Assembly (NCBI GenBank): GCA_022482785.1
Contig: JAKVON010000005.1
Coordinates: forward strand, 1 to 64,000
DNA from: Atopobiaceae bacterium
GTDB lineage: Bacteria > Actinomycetota > Coriobacteriia > Coriobacteriales > Atopobiaceae
Length of the DNA stretch: 64,000 nt
Direction: 5' to 3'
The notes under the pieces: generated by a model
What the model was told of the DNA's origin: nothing
What the model saw: the letters and a program-made list of their open reading frames with translations, nothing else
The model's database searches: none
Shown: positions 17,504 through 25,228 of the stretch, one piece after another
How the letters are laid out: every line of letters starts with the position of its first letter
How positions within the stretch are numbered: position 1 is the first letter of the stretch
Program-made: the position numbers and the translations under genes

Positions 17504-19291
17504 CTACATGCCGAAGAGGCCCATGAACCAGCTCGCGACGCTGTCCCACCAGTTGGCGCTCGAGGTCGACGTCGTCTGCGTCGTGGCTGCCGTCGTCGTG
17601 GCCGAGGAGGTCGACGCGCTCGTCTGCGAGGCGGTGCCGTCGCCCATCGTCCACGTCGTGGAGGTGGAGTAGTGGCTGTCGAAGTCGGAGCGGTCGGTCA
17701 CGTCGCTCGAGAGCTTGTTGGCATCCGAGGTCGTGACCGTGGTGCCGTAGGAGCCGTTCACGGTGACGGTGTAGGCCGAGTCTCCGCTGACGACGGTCTG
17801 GCCGTTGGCCACGATGGTCACGGTCTTGCCCGAGGAGTCGACCACCTTGCCGCCCGAGGCGACGTTGAGGTTCGAGACGGTGGAGTTGCCCGTGACCACC
17901 CAGGTCGAGCTTGCGTCGACGTTCACCGTGAGGGGGGACGCGCTCGTCGCGCCGTTCGCGTTCGTGGAGATGCTCGCCGCCCCCGTCCAGCTCGTGCCCT
18001 CGAGGAGGTACAGGTCGACGGTCGAGATGGTGTCGGCGTCGACGTTGCCGCTCATGGTCTCGGAAAGGCCGGTGAAGTTCACCGTCGCGCCGTTCTTGCC
18101 GGCGGTGCCCCAGCTGTTGGAGTCGTTGCCGGAGGCCTCGATGAGGCTTGCCTTGCTCGAGTCGAAGTCGAGCGTCGTCTTCGAGAGCACCACGTTGGCG
18201 GTCGTGTTGGTGAAGTAGAACATCGAGCCCGAGGCGATGGCGCTCTTGAGCGTTGAGTTCGCGGCATCGAAGGTCGCGGCGGCGCCCGTGGTGCTCTCGG
18301 CGTCGCCCGAGGTGGACTGGTAGATGATGATACCGTCGGCGATGGGGTCGGAGGCGGTCTTGTCGGTCTGGGTGCTCTCGAGCGTCGAGTTGTTTATCAG
18401 GATGGTGTTGAGGCCCTCCATGCCCGCGATCTGGCTTCCCGTGGCGGTGCCGGTCACGTTGTCCACCTGGATGTCGCCGGTCGAGTAGAGCAGCGGCGAG
18501 CCGGATCCCGCGGTGGAGAGCTTCGAGTTCGTGAGGTTGATGGTGCCGCCTCCGCGATCGGTCGCGACGCCCGCGCAGTGGTCGCCCTGCGTGGTGATGG
18601 TCATGTCGTTCGCGACGATCGTGCCCCCGTAGGTGGCGTCGAGGCCGCGCGAGTTGCCGGCGGTGGTGTCGATCGTGTCCGAGTTCGCGTACACGGTCGC
18701 TCCGTCGGTGGAGAAGATGCCGTTCGAGCCCTCGCTCGTGGCGGAGAGCTTCGTGTTCGAGACGTAGGCCTTCGAACTCGAGCCCACGCCCAGCAGTATC
18801 GAGTTCAGGCCATAGAAGTTGCAGTTGTCCCCGTTGGTGTCGTCGCCCGACTTCGTGAGCGTGCCGTTCGTGACGTCGAGCGTGCCGCCGTTCTGGACGA
18901 GGGCGGCATTCTGGTCGGCGCTCGTGGCGGAGACGGACTCCCCGGAGGAGGTCTTGGACTCGCCGCTCGCCGCGAGCGCCCCCGAGAGGGTGCCCGAGTA
19001 GTCGTAGGTCATCGAGTTGGCGCCGCCGCCCCCGCCCCCTGGCATCGACCCGCCGGGGGCGCCGCCCGAGCCCTGGTCGCCCGAGGGCATGTCGGGGGGA
19101 GTGCCGCCCTCGCCCGAGCCGCCGGGCCCCTGCTGCGTGCCGGCAGAGCCCGAGGTGGCCTGCTGGGTCGAGGCGTCTGCGGCGAAGGCCCCGGTGGGGA
19201 CGAGCGCGACCGCGAGGGCTCCCGTCACGACGGCGACGCCCGCCTTGCGCCATATCTGGTCTGCCGCGAACCTGGCGTCCTTCTCTCCCAT
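17504..19291 (-). CDS. Secreted beta-helix surface protein (Cthe_2159-like carbohydrate-binding type)
   Basis: 595 residues. There is an export signal (about 15-38, ending AFA), a Gly/Pro/Ser-rich linker with an MPGGGGGG run (about 45-92), then a long region of short repeated beta-strand units rich in Asn, Thr, Ser and Gly (about 95-540), for example GGTLDVTNGTLTKSGDD and STDGATVYANSDTI. This pattern fits right-handed beta-helix proteins, in particular the Cthe_2159-like family described as binding acidic polysaccharides. The tail is Thr/Ser-rich and ends with an amphipathic NWWDSVASWFMGLFGM, with no sortase motif. The start at 19291 has GGAGGAG. It lies downstream of larBC in the same direction, after 183 bases. 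Confidence 0.78.
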   Translation of the reverse strand: MGEKDARFAADQIWRKAGVAVVTGALAVALVPTGAFAADASTQQATSGSAGTQQGPGGSGEGGTPPDMPSGDQGSGGAPGGSMPGGGGGGANSMTYDYSGTLSGALAASGESKTSSGESVSATSADQNAALVQNGGTLDVTNGTLTKSGDDTNGDNCNFYGLNSILLGVGSSSKAYVSNTKLSATSEGSNGIFSTDGATVYANSDTIDTTAGNSRGLDATYGGTIVANDMTITTQGDHCAGVATDRGGGTINLTNSKLSTAGSGSPLLYSTGDIQVDNVTGTATGSQIAGMEGLNTILINNSTLESTQTDKTASDPIADGIIIYQSTSGDAESTTGAAATFDAANSTLKSAIASGSMFYFTNTTANVVLSKTTLDFDSSKASLIEASGNDSNSWGTAGKNGATVNFTGLSETMSGNVDADTISTVDLYLLEGTSWTGAASISTNANGATSASPLTVNVDASSTWVVTGNSTVSNLNVASGGKVVDSSGKTVTIVANGQTVVSGDSAYTVTVNGSYGTTVTTSDANKLSSDVTDRSDFDSHYSTSTTWTMGDGTASQTSASTSSATTTAATTQTTSTSSANWWDSVASWFMGLFGM

Positions 19292-19474
19292 GGCTCCTCC
19301 TGCCGTCCGGTCTCCTGCTCGACGAGACGAGTCTATGGCGAGGAGCGTTAAGGCAGCTGAAAGCGCCGCGCCCGCGGGGTCGCGCACACTTCCGACGCAA
19401 AGGTGAAGCCAAGCTGGAAGGGGCTCGCGCGCCGCGGGGATGGCGGATGCGGGGCCCCGCCGGCCGCGGCAGCC

Positions 19475-20746
19475 CTACCCTGCTGCGTGCGAGCAGGCAG
19501 CCACTGCCGCCTGCCAGGCCTCCTGGTAGGGGATGCCCCGCTCGGCAGCCAGGCGCGCCACGTCGTCGTGCTCGGGGTAGGCGCGCGGCAGTCCCGACGG
19601 CAGCGTCACCCTCTTGGCCGCGACGGTCCCGAACTCGGTCTCGACCGCGACCTCCTCGCGTGGCAGAACCGTGCGGTCGAAGCGCTCGCGCCGGATGCCG
19701 ATTGTGGTGGTGTCCTCGAAGATGATGCCCTCGAGCGTGGCCCGATGCCCCTCGTCGCAGATAACCTGCAGCTGCCAGCCGGGCCGGCCCTTCTTCATCT
19801 GCAGGGGGACGCAGTGCGCCTCGCGGGCGCCTGCCGCCATGAGGCGGTCGAGCGCATGCCCGAGCGCCTCGCCCGCGCAGTCGTCCAGGTCGGTCTCGAG
19901 CCGCCAGGCGGCATCGCCGCCGCAGGCATCCCCGCTCGTGTCCTCGATGAGAAGGACACGCAGGTAGCTGGGGCATCCATAGCTTCGCTTGCCCGCCCCC
20001 AGGCCGCTCCCGAGCACGCGGTAGCTGGCGGGGAGCGCGTCTCCCGTCCTCGCAGCGGCGACGAGGGCGGCTCCCGTGGGGGTCGTGAGCTCGCCCTCCA
20101 CGTCGACGTGGCGCAGCACGAGCCCCTCGGCCGCGACGATGTTCACGACCGCGGGCACGGGCACGGGGATGATCCCGTGCTGGCACCTGACGGTCCCATG
20201 GCCGTCCGCGAGCGACTCGCAGATCACGCCGTCTACGCCGAGCGAGTCGATCGCCACGGAGGCGGCCAGGATGTCGACGATCGAGTCGACGGCCCCGACC
20301 TCATGGAAGCCCACCTCGTCCGGAGCCATGCCATGGGCCTTTCCCTCGGCCTCGGCGAGGATCCGGAACGTCCTCGCGGCCAGGGCCTTCGCGGCGTCGC
20401 TCGCGTCGGAGGCCGCGATGATGCCGAGCACGTCCGGCAGGGTGCGGTGGGTGTGGCCGGCATGGGCATGCGCGCGATGGCCCCCGTGCGCCTCGCCCTC
20501 GCCGCCATGCAGGTAGGCCATGTCGTGGTCGTGCCCGTCGTGCGCCTCGTCGAGCGCCACGTCGAAGTCGCAGGCAGAGAGGCCGCTTCGCTCCACGCGG
20601 GAGACGCGCAGCCCGAAGCCGTCGAGGGGCAGCCCCTCGACGGCCCTGCGGACTGCCCCCTCGTCGGCCCCGAGGTCGAGGAGCGCCCCCGCGAGCATGT
20701 CTCCGGCAATTCCGAACGCGCAGTCCAATACCAGGTGGCGCGGCAT
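19475..20746 (-). CDS. larC: LarC, nickel insertion protein of the nickel-pincer cofactor pathway
   Basis: LarC inserts nickel into pyridinium-3,5-bisthiocarboxylic acid mononucleotide to finish the nickel-pincer nucleotide used by lactate racemase and related enzymes. The N-terminal HLVLDCAFGIAGDML (residues 4-18), the His-rich metal region (HDGHDHD and HRAHAHAGHTH, about 68-103) and the later EVGAVDSIVDI match the family. It is read as one continuous frame of 423 residues; in Lactobacillus plantarum LarC is made by ribosomal frameshifting. The start at 20746 has a GGAGGGG site, and larB ends 11 bases upstream, so they form an operon. larE and larA are not in the window. Confidence 0.93.
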   Translation of the reverse strand: MPRHLVLDCAFGIAGDMLAGALLDLGADEGAVRRAVEGLPLDGFGLRVSRVERSGLSACDFDVALDEAHDGHDHDMAYLHGGEGEAHGGHRAHAHAGHTHRTLPDVLGIIAASDASDAAKALAARTFRILAEAEGKAHGMAPDEVGFHEVGAVDSIVDILAASVAIDSLGVDGVICESLADGHGTVRCQHGIIPVPVPAVVNIVAAEGLVLRHVDVEGELTTPTGAALVAAARTGDALPASYRVLGSGLGAGKRSYGCPSYLRVLLIEDTSGDACGGDAAWRLETDLDDCAGEALGHALDRLMAAGAREAHCVPLQMKKGRPGWQLQVICDEGHRATLEGIIFEDTTTIGIRRERFDRTVLPREEVAVETEFGTVAAKRVTLPSGLPRAYPEHDDVARLAAERGIPYQEAWQAAVAACSHAAG

Positions 20747-20757
20747 GGCCCCTCCGC

Positions 20758-21537
20758 TCAGCGTCCGCCGTGGCGGACGCGGACGTGGTTGATGAGGCTG
20801 GCCTGGTAGCCGGCCCCGAACCCATTGTCGATGTTCACGACCGAGACGCCCGACGCGCACGAGTTGATCATCGCGAGCAGGGCGGCGATGCCCCCGAAGC
20901 TCGCCCCGTAGCCCACGCTCGTGGGCACGGCGATCACCGGGGCGGAGACGAGGCCGCCCACGGCGCTCGCGAGCGCCCCCTCCATGCCGGCGACCACGAT
21001 GACGACGCTTGCCTCCTGCAGCTCCCCCGCATGGGAGAGCAGGCGATGGATGCCGGCCACGCCCACGTCGCTGATGCGGAGGACCTCGTTTCCCAGGAAC
21101 TCGGCCGTGAGGGCGGCCTCCTCGGAGGCATAGAGGTCGCTCGTCCCGGCGGCGACCACGCAGACGCTCCCGGCGCCGTCGGGCTCGGGCATGCCGTCGC
21201 CGCAGACCAGCAGACGCGCGTCGGCGTGGTAGTCGAGCGCCGGGCCGCCGGCGATTCCCTCGAGCTCTCGGAGCTTCGCCTCGTCGATGCGGGTCACGAG
21301 GACCCTCTCCTGCCCGGCGGCCATGAGCCCGCCCACGACGCCCGCGATCTGCCTGGCGGTCTTGCCGGCCCCGTAGACTACCTCGCCGGCGCCCTGCCGC
21401 AGCTCGCGCTGGGTGTCGAGCGTCGCATAGCCGAGGTCGCGCAAAGGGGCGAGCGAGAGCTGGGCGGCCGCGTCCTCGGGCGTGACGGCGCCATCCCTCA
21501 CCTGGCCGAGCAGTGTCTCGAGCTGCGTGCGGTTCAT
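20758..21537 (-). CDS. larB: LarB, pyridinium-3,5-biscarboxylic acid mononucleotide synthase
   Basis: LarB carboxylates and hydrolyses nicotinic acid adenine dinucleotide in the first step of nickel-pincer cofactor synthesis. It has the PurE-like (AIR carboxylase) C-terminal fold: VVAAGTSDLYASEEAA, VGVAGIHRLL, VVAGMEGALASAVGG and AVPTSVGYGASFGG. The N-terminal helix (LRDLGYATLDTQRELRQG) is typical of the family, and 259 residues is normal. The start at 21537 has a GGAGGCG ribosome site; a longer in-frame start lies 21 bases upstream. It is the first gene of the larBC unit and is divergent from carD. Confidence 0.93.
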   Translation of the reverse strand: MNRTQLETLLGQVRDGAVTPEDAAAQLSLAPLRDLGYATLDTQRELRQGAGEVVYGAGKTARQIAGVVGGLMAAGQERVLVTRIDEAKLRELEGIAGGPALDYHADARLLVCGDGMPEPDGAGSVCVVAAGTSDLYASEEAALTAEFLGNEVLRISDVGVAGIHRLLSHAGELQEASVVIVVAGMEGALASAVGGLVSAPVIAVPTSVGYGASFGGIAALLAMINSCASGVSVVNIDNGFGAGYQASLINHVRVRHGGR

Positions 21538-21632
21538 CGCGCCTCCATTCGCCACCATTCAACCACATGGAGCGCGGTTCGTGTCAAGGAGGCGGACGTC
21601 GTCGCGTCGCCTCCCCAGGGCCCAAACTGGAT

Positions 21633-21661
21633 TTTTGGCCCCTGACGTGCTATTATATGAT
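21633..21661 (+). promoter_or_regulatory. Putative carD promoter
   Basis: TATGAT at 21656-21661 inside an AT-rich patch (TATTATATGATACG) is a good -10 box. TTTTGG at 21633-21638 sits 17 bases upstream as a weak -35 box. The inferred leader is short, about 16 bases, and the AGGAGG ribosome site is at 21671-21676. Confidence 0.45.
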
Positions 21662-21683
21662 ACGAAATCGAGGAGGTACCACT

Positions 21684-22172
21684 ATGTATGCAGTTGGCGA
21701 ATACGTTGTTCATCCAGGTCAGGGCGTTTGCAAGGTCGAGCGGATCGACGGCATCCCCCAGGAGACCTACGTCCTCCAGCCGGTCGCCGGCCGCAACCGC
21801 ATGCTGATCAGCTTCCCCGTCGCGAGCGAGGGGCGCCTGCGCCCCATCCTCAGCCACGATGAGGCCGTGAGCCTCATCAACGGCTACTCGGAGATGGACG
21901 TCGACTCCTACACCGACCGTTCCAACGCCCTCGAGGAGGAGCACTTCAAGAACCAGATCAAGCGTGGCACCTGCGACGACTCGGTCCGCATCGTGAAGAC
22001 CTTCACCGAGCGCATCGACCGCGTGCGTGCCAACAACAAGAAGCCCCCCGTCGTCTACGAGCGCATCCTCAAGGAGGCCCGCCAGCGCTCCCTCACCGAG
22101 CTGGCGGTTGCCCTCGACGTCACCACCGACGACGTGGTCGACCTCTTCGAGAAGCAGCTGGCCGCCTGCTAG
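21684..22172 (+). CDS. carD: CarD/CdnL-family RNA polymerase-binding transcription regulator
   Basis: The 162-residue protein has the N-terminal CarD interaction domain (YAVGEYVVHPGQGVCKVERI, residues 2-21), which binds the RNA polymerase beta subunit, and a helical C-terminal DNA-binding domain (about 65-160). CarD proteins stabilise open promoter complexes, especially at rRNA and other stable-RNA promoters, and are essential in mycobacteria. The AGGAGG ribosome site lies 7 bases before the ATG. It is divergent from larB and precedes an ACT-domain gene and citrate synthase in the same direction. Confidence 0.93.
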   Translation: MYAVGEYVVHPGQGVCKVERIDGIPQETYVLQPVAGRNRMLISFPVASEGRLRPILSHDEAVSLINGYSEMDVDSYTDRSNALEEEHFKNQIKRGTCDDSVRIVKTFTERIDRVRANNKKPPVVYERILKEARQRSLTELAVALDVTTDDVVDLFEKQLAAC

Positions 22173-22243
22173 CCGGGTTCCCAAAGCTTTTCCTACGTGT
22201 TTCCAAACCCTGGCGCGCCTCGTCTATCCCCTTTGCCCTGGGG

Positions 22244-22249
22244 TACAAT
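22244..22249 (+). promoter_or_regulatory. Putative -10 box of the ACT-domain gene
   Basis: TACAAT lies 38 bases before the GTG start, in the gap after carD. No convincing -35 box is present at 16-18 bases. Confidence 0.3.
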
Positions 22250-22286
22250 CAACGCCATCGAGCAGGGTCTGACGCAAGGGGGACAC

Positions 22287-22583
22287 GTGCCGCAGAGCGA
22301 TGACATCCAGAGGGACCGCGCCATCATCACGGTGCTCGGCTCGGACCGCTCCGGCATCGTCGCAGCCGTCGCGGGGCTGCTCTCCCAGCACGAGATCAAC
22401 ATCCTCGACATCTCCCAGACCATCCTCCAGGGCATTTTCACCATGACCATGCTGGTAGACCTGTCGGGGATGACGGGCACGTTCGCAGAGCTCAAGTCGC
22501 AGGTGGACACCCTCTCCGAGCGGCTCGGCGTCCAGATAACGCTTCAGCGCGAAGAGGTCTTCCGCTTCATGTACCGACTCTAG
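22287..22583 (+). CDS. ACT-domain protein (UPF0237 type)
   Basis: The small protein is almost all ACT domain, of the stand-alone type found beside amino-acid or metabolic regulators. The ligand-loop motif VLGSDRSGIVAAVAGLLSQ (near the start) and NILDISQTI are characteristic, and the C-terminus is EVFRFMYRL. The GTG at 22287 with AAGGGGG just upstream gives 98 residues, close to the usual 90; an ATG further upstream is in frame but poorly supported. ACT domains bind small ligands, usually amino acids; the ligand here is unknown. It lies 70 bases before citrate synthase. Confidence 0.85.
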   Translation: MPQSDDIQRDRAIITVLGSDRSGIVAAVAGLLSQHEINILDISQTILQGIFTMTMLVDLSGMTGTFAELKSQVDTLSERLGVQITLQREEVFRFMYRL

Positions 22584-22653
22584 GGCCATCGTCTCGCGGG
22601 TCCTCGCGTCTCGCCCGCCTCGTCTCGACGACCTCGCAGAAAGGGGCGAAACC

Positions 22654-24117
22654 ATGTCAGCAGACATCGAGCGCCGTCATCGCGCCTTCGACTCCATTCT
22701 CTCCGCGCGCGACTCCACGGCGCTCACGCGCGTCATGGACATCAGCCCCATGCCCTCCTCCGCGCTCGGCCGGCCCAAGGTCTCCGACCAGCTCTACGAG
22801 GGCTTCGACCGCATCGACGACGTCCCGCCCGAGCTCTACACCAAGCTCGACGTCAAGCGCGGCCTGCGCAACGCCGACGGCTCGGGCGTGCTCGTCGGCC
22901 TCACCACCATCGCCGACGTCCACGGGTACACCAAGGACGCGGAAGGCAGGGTCCAGCCAGACGAGGGAGACCTGGTCCTTCGCGGATACCACATCGCCGA
23001 TCTGGTGAGCCATCCCCAGCAGGAGAACCGCTTCGGCTACGAGGAGGTCTCCTACCTGCTCATCACGGGGTCGCTCCCCACGGCCGCCCAGCTCGACGAC
23101 TTCAACGCCCGCATCGACTCGCGCCGTGCCCTCCCCGTGGGATACCTCGACATCTTCCCGCGCACCACGGCCTCGCACTCGATCATGAACGTGCTCGCCC
23201 GCTCGACGCTCCTGCTCTACGCCTTCGACGAGACCCCCGACGACACGAGCCCCACCCACGAGATCGACGTCGCCCTCTCGCTGCTCGGTCGCCTCCCGCG
23301 CATCGCCGCCATCGCGCACCAGGCCAACGAGGCCAAGAGGAACCTCACGCGGCTGCGCATACCGCCCGTGCGCGACGGCTACTCCATGGCCGAGACGGTC
23401 CTCGACGTGCTGCGCACGGAGGACGGCTTCACCCACGACGAGGCCATGATGCTCGACGTCATGCTCATGCTCCACGCGGAGCACGGAGGCGGCAACAACT
23501 CCACCTTCTCGTGCCGCGTGCTCTCCTCCTCGGGAACCGACGCCTATTCCGCCTACGCGGCGGCGATGGGCTCGCTCAAGGGCCCCAAGCACGGCGGGGC
23601 CAACTACAAGGTGGGCGAGATGATCGACGACGTGGCCAAGCACGTCAAGAAGTGGGACAGCGACAAGCAGCTGGGCTCCTACCTCACCAAGATCGCCGGC
23701 AAGAGGGCCTTCGACAAGACCGGCCTCATCTACGGCATGGGCCATGCCGTCTACACCAAGTCCGACCCGCGCGCGCAGCTGGTCAAGCGCTACGCCGCCA
23801 AGCTCGCCCACGAGAAGGGCTGCGAGGAGAAGCTCGGCCTCATCGAGAGCATCGAGCGGCTCGCGCCCGCCATCGTCTGCGAGGCCCGCGGGACGTCGAA
23901 GCCCATCTGCGCCAACATCGACCTCTACACCGGCTTCGTCTACTCCATGCTCGGGGTGCCGGCAGACATGTTCACCCCCATCTTCGCCATCGCGCGCATG
24001 AGCGGCTGGACGGCGCACCGCATGGAGGAGCTCTACGGCTGCAAGCGCATCATCCGCCCGGCCTACCGCTCGATCCTCGACCGCCACGACTACGTGGTGC
24101 TGGGGGAGCGCCGATAG
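22654..24117 (+). CDS. gltA: Citrate synthase
   Basis: Condenses oxaloacetate and acetyl-CoA to citrate and CoA. The 487 residues keep the catalytic features of the family: His in LHAEHGGGNNSTF, His in KGPKHGGANYK, the GMGHAVYTKSDPRA stretch and a C-terminal ICANIDLYTGFVYS with the active-site Asp. The N-terminus is longer than in the short type II enzymes. In anaerobic Coriobacteriia the cycle is usually incomplete, so the likely role is 2-oxoglutarate and glutamate supply. A 2-methylcitrate synthase cannot be fully excluded by motif alone. The next gene starts two bases after its stop. Confidence 0.94.
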   Translation: MSADIERRHRAFDSILSARDSTALTRVMDISPMPSSALGRPKVSDQLYEGFDRIDDVPPELYTKLDVKRGLRNADGSGVLVGLTTIADVHGYTKDAEGRVQPDEGDLVLRGYHIADLVSHPQQENRFGYEEVSYLLITGSLPTAAQLDDFNARIDSRRALPVGYLDIFPRTTASHSIMNVLARSTLLLYAFDETPDDTSPTHEIDVALSLLGRLPRIAAIAHQANEAKRNLTRLRIPPVRDGYSMAETVLDVLRTEDGFTHDEAMMLDVMLMLHAEHGGGNNSTFSCRVLSSSGTDAYSAYAAAMGSLKGPKHGGANYKVGEMIDDVAKHVKKWDSDKQLGSYLTKIAGKRAFDKTGLIYGMGHAVYTKSDPRAQLVKRYAAKLAHEKGCEEKLGLIESIERLAPAIVCEARGTSKPICANIDLYTGFVYSMLGVPADMFTPIFAIARMSGWTAHRMEELYGCKRIIRPAYRSILDRHDYVVLGERR

Positions 24118-24119
24118 CC

Positions 24120-24944
24120 ATGCGCCTCGTGTTCTCGGACCTCGACGGCACCTTCCTCACTCCCGAGAAGGAGCTCACGGCGGCCAACCTCGCCGCCCTC
24201 GACCTGCTCGCGGCACACGGGGTGGGCTTCGTCCCCTGCACGGGAAGGCCCTGCGGCGGAATCCCCGCGCCGCTGCTGGCCCATCCCACGGTGCGCTTCG
24301 CCATCTCCGCCAACGGGGCGGCGGTGACCGACGTGCCCGCCGCACGCGTCATCCGTCGCTCGCTCATCGGGCCCGCGCGCGTGAGGGCCCTCTACGAGGC
24401 CGTGGGAGACCTCGACGTCACGTTCGACCTCTTCGCCGACGGCAAGGTCTTCGCCGAGCGCGCCCGCTACGACGCGCTCGACACCTTCGGCCTCGCCGAG
24501 CCGGTCCTGAACACGCTGCGCGCCCTGCGCACGCCCGTCGACCAGACGATTCCCCAGCTCCTCGACGAGGTCACCTACGTCGAGCGTCTCGGCCTCTACT
24601 GGAAGCGGCCCGAGGACAGGGACGCCATCGTGGAGGCCGTGGGACGGGACGAGACGCTCTCCTGGGTGAGCTCGCATCCCAGGAACGTCGAGGTCTCGGA
24701 CGCGGAGACGTCGAAGGGCGCGGCGCTCGTGTGGCTCTGCTCGTACCTGGGCATTCCCGTGGCGCAGGTGGTGGCCTTCGGCGACTCCTCCAACGACGCG
24801 GCCATGCTCGCGGCTGCCGGCGACGGCGTCGCCATGGCCAGCGGGACGGACGAGGCCAAGGCCGCGGCCGATCACACGACCCCTGCGGGCAACGACGACT
24901 CCGGCGTGGGACGCTATCTCGAGGAGCTGTTCCGCAGGCTGTAG
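24120..24944 (+). CDS. Cof-type HAD-IIB phosphatase
   Basis: Predicted sugar-phosphate or nucleotide phosphatase with a type IIB cap. Motif I is SDLDGTFLT (residues 5-13), motif II CTGRP (about 40), the motif III Lys is in TSKGAALVWL (about 200) and motif IV is FGDSSNDAAML (about 221). The 274 residues are the normal length. Its ATG is two bases after the citrate synthase stop, so the two are cotranscribed, though a functional link is not evident. Confidence 0.92.
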   Translation: MRLVFSDLDGTFLTPEKELTAANLAALDLLAAHGVGFVPCTGRPCGGIPAPLLAHPTVRFAISANGAAVTDVPAARVIRRSLIGPARVRALYEAVGDLDVTFDLFADGKVFAERARYDALDTFGLAEPVLNTLRALRTPVDQTIPQLLDEVTYVERLGLYWKRPEDRDAIVEAVGRDETLSWVSSHPRNVEVSDAETSKGAALVWLCSYLGIPVAQVVAFGDSSNDAAMLAAAGDGVAMASGTDEAKAAADHTTPAGNDDSGVGRYLEELFRRL

Positions 24945-24970
24945 GGACGTGCGGGCGGGGAGTTTCGCGC

Positions 24971-25079
24971 GTGCACGCTTTCGCTCCGAGTGCATGGATT
25001 TCTCCGCGACTAGGGCTCCTTTTGCACGCTTTCGCTTCGAGTGCATGGATTGGTCGTGCACTCGCGAAAGAAACGCGCG
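24971..25079. repeat. Palindromic repeat family A, locus 1
   Basis: Two copies of the arm GCACGCTTTCGCTYCGAGTGCA (24973-24994 and about 25024-25045) are followed by TGGATT. The second continues as an 11-nt loop TGGATTGGTCG and a partial return arm TGCACTCGCGAAAG to about 25079. The locus fills the gap between the Cof-type phosphatase and the giant surface protein. The rest of the gap, 25080-25228, holds TAGAAT at 25163-25168 as a possible -10 box and the ribosome site CAGGGGGAG before the ATG at 25229. Confidence 0.75.
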
Positions 25080-25228
25080 GAGCAGATCCGGCCCCTCGAT
25101 GCCGCCCGCAAGCTGGATTGCCCTTCTCCCCGAGTCCTGCGCGACATCTCCTCGAGGTCCAATAGAATCCATAAGTAGCTGTCAGACTGTGCCTGCTGCT
25201 TGAGCACTGTGCCAGGGGGAGAATCCAT

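Noticed and set aside
25010-25228. Short minus-strand frames (such as one at 25010-25228) in the repeat-rich gap
   Set aside because: Their predicted peptides only translate the palindromic repeats; there is no ribosome site or family match.
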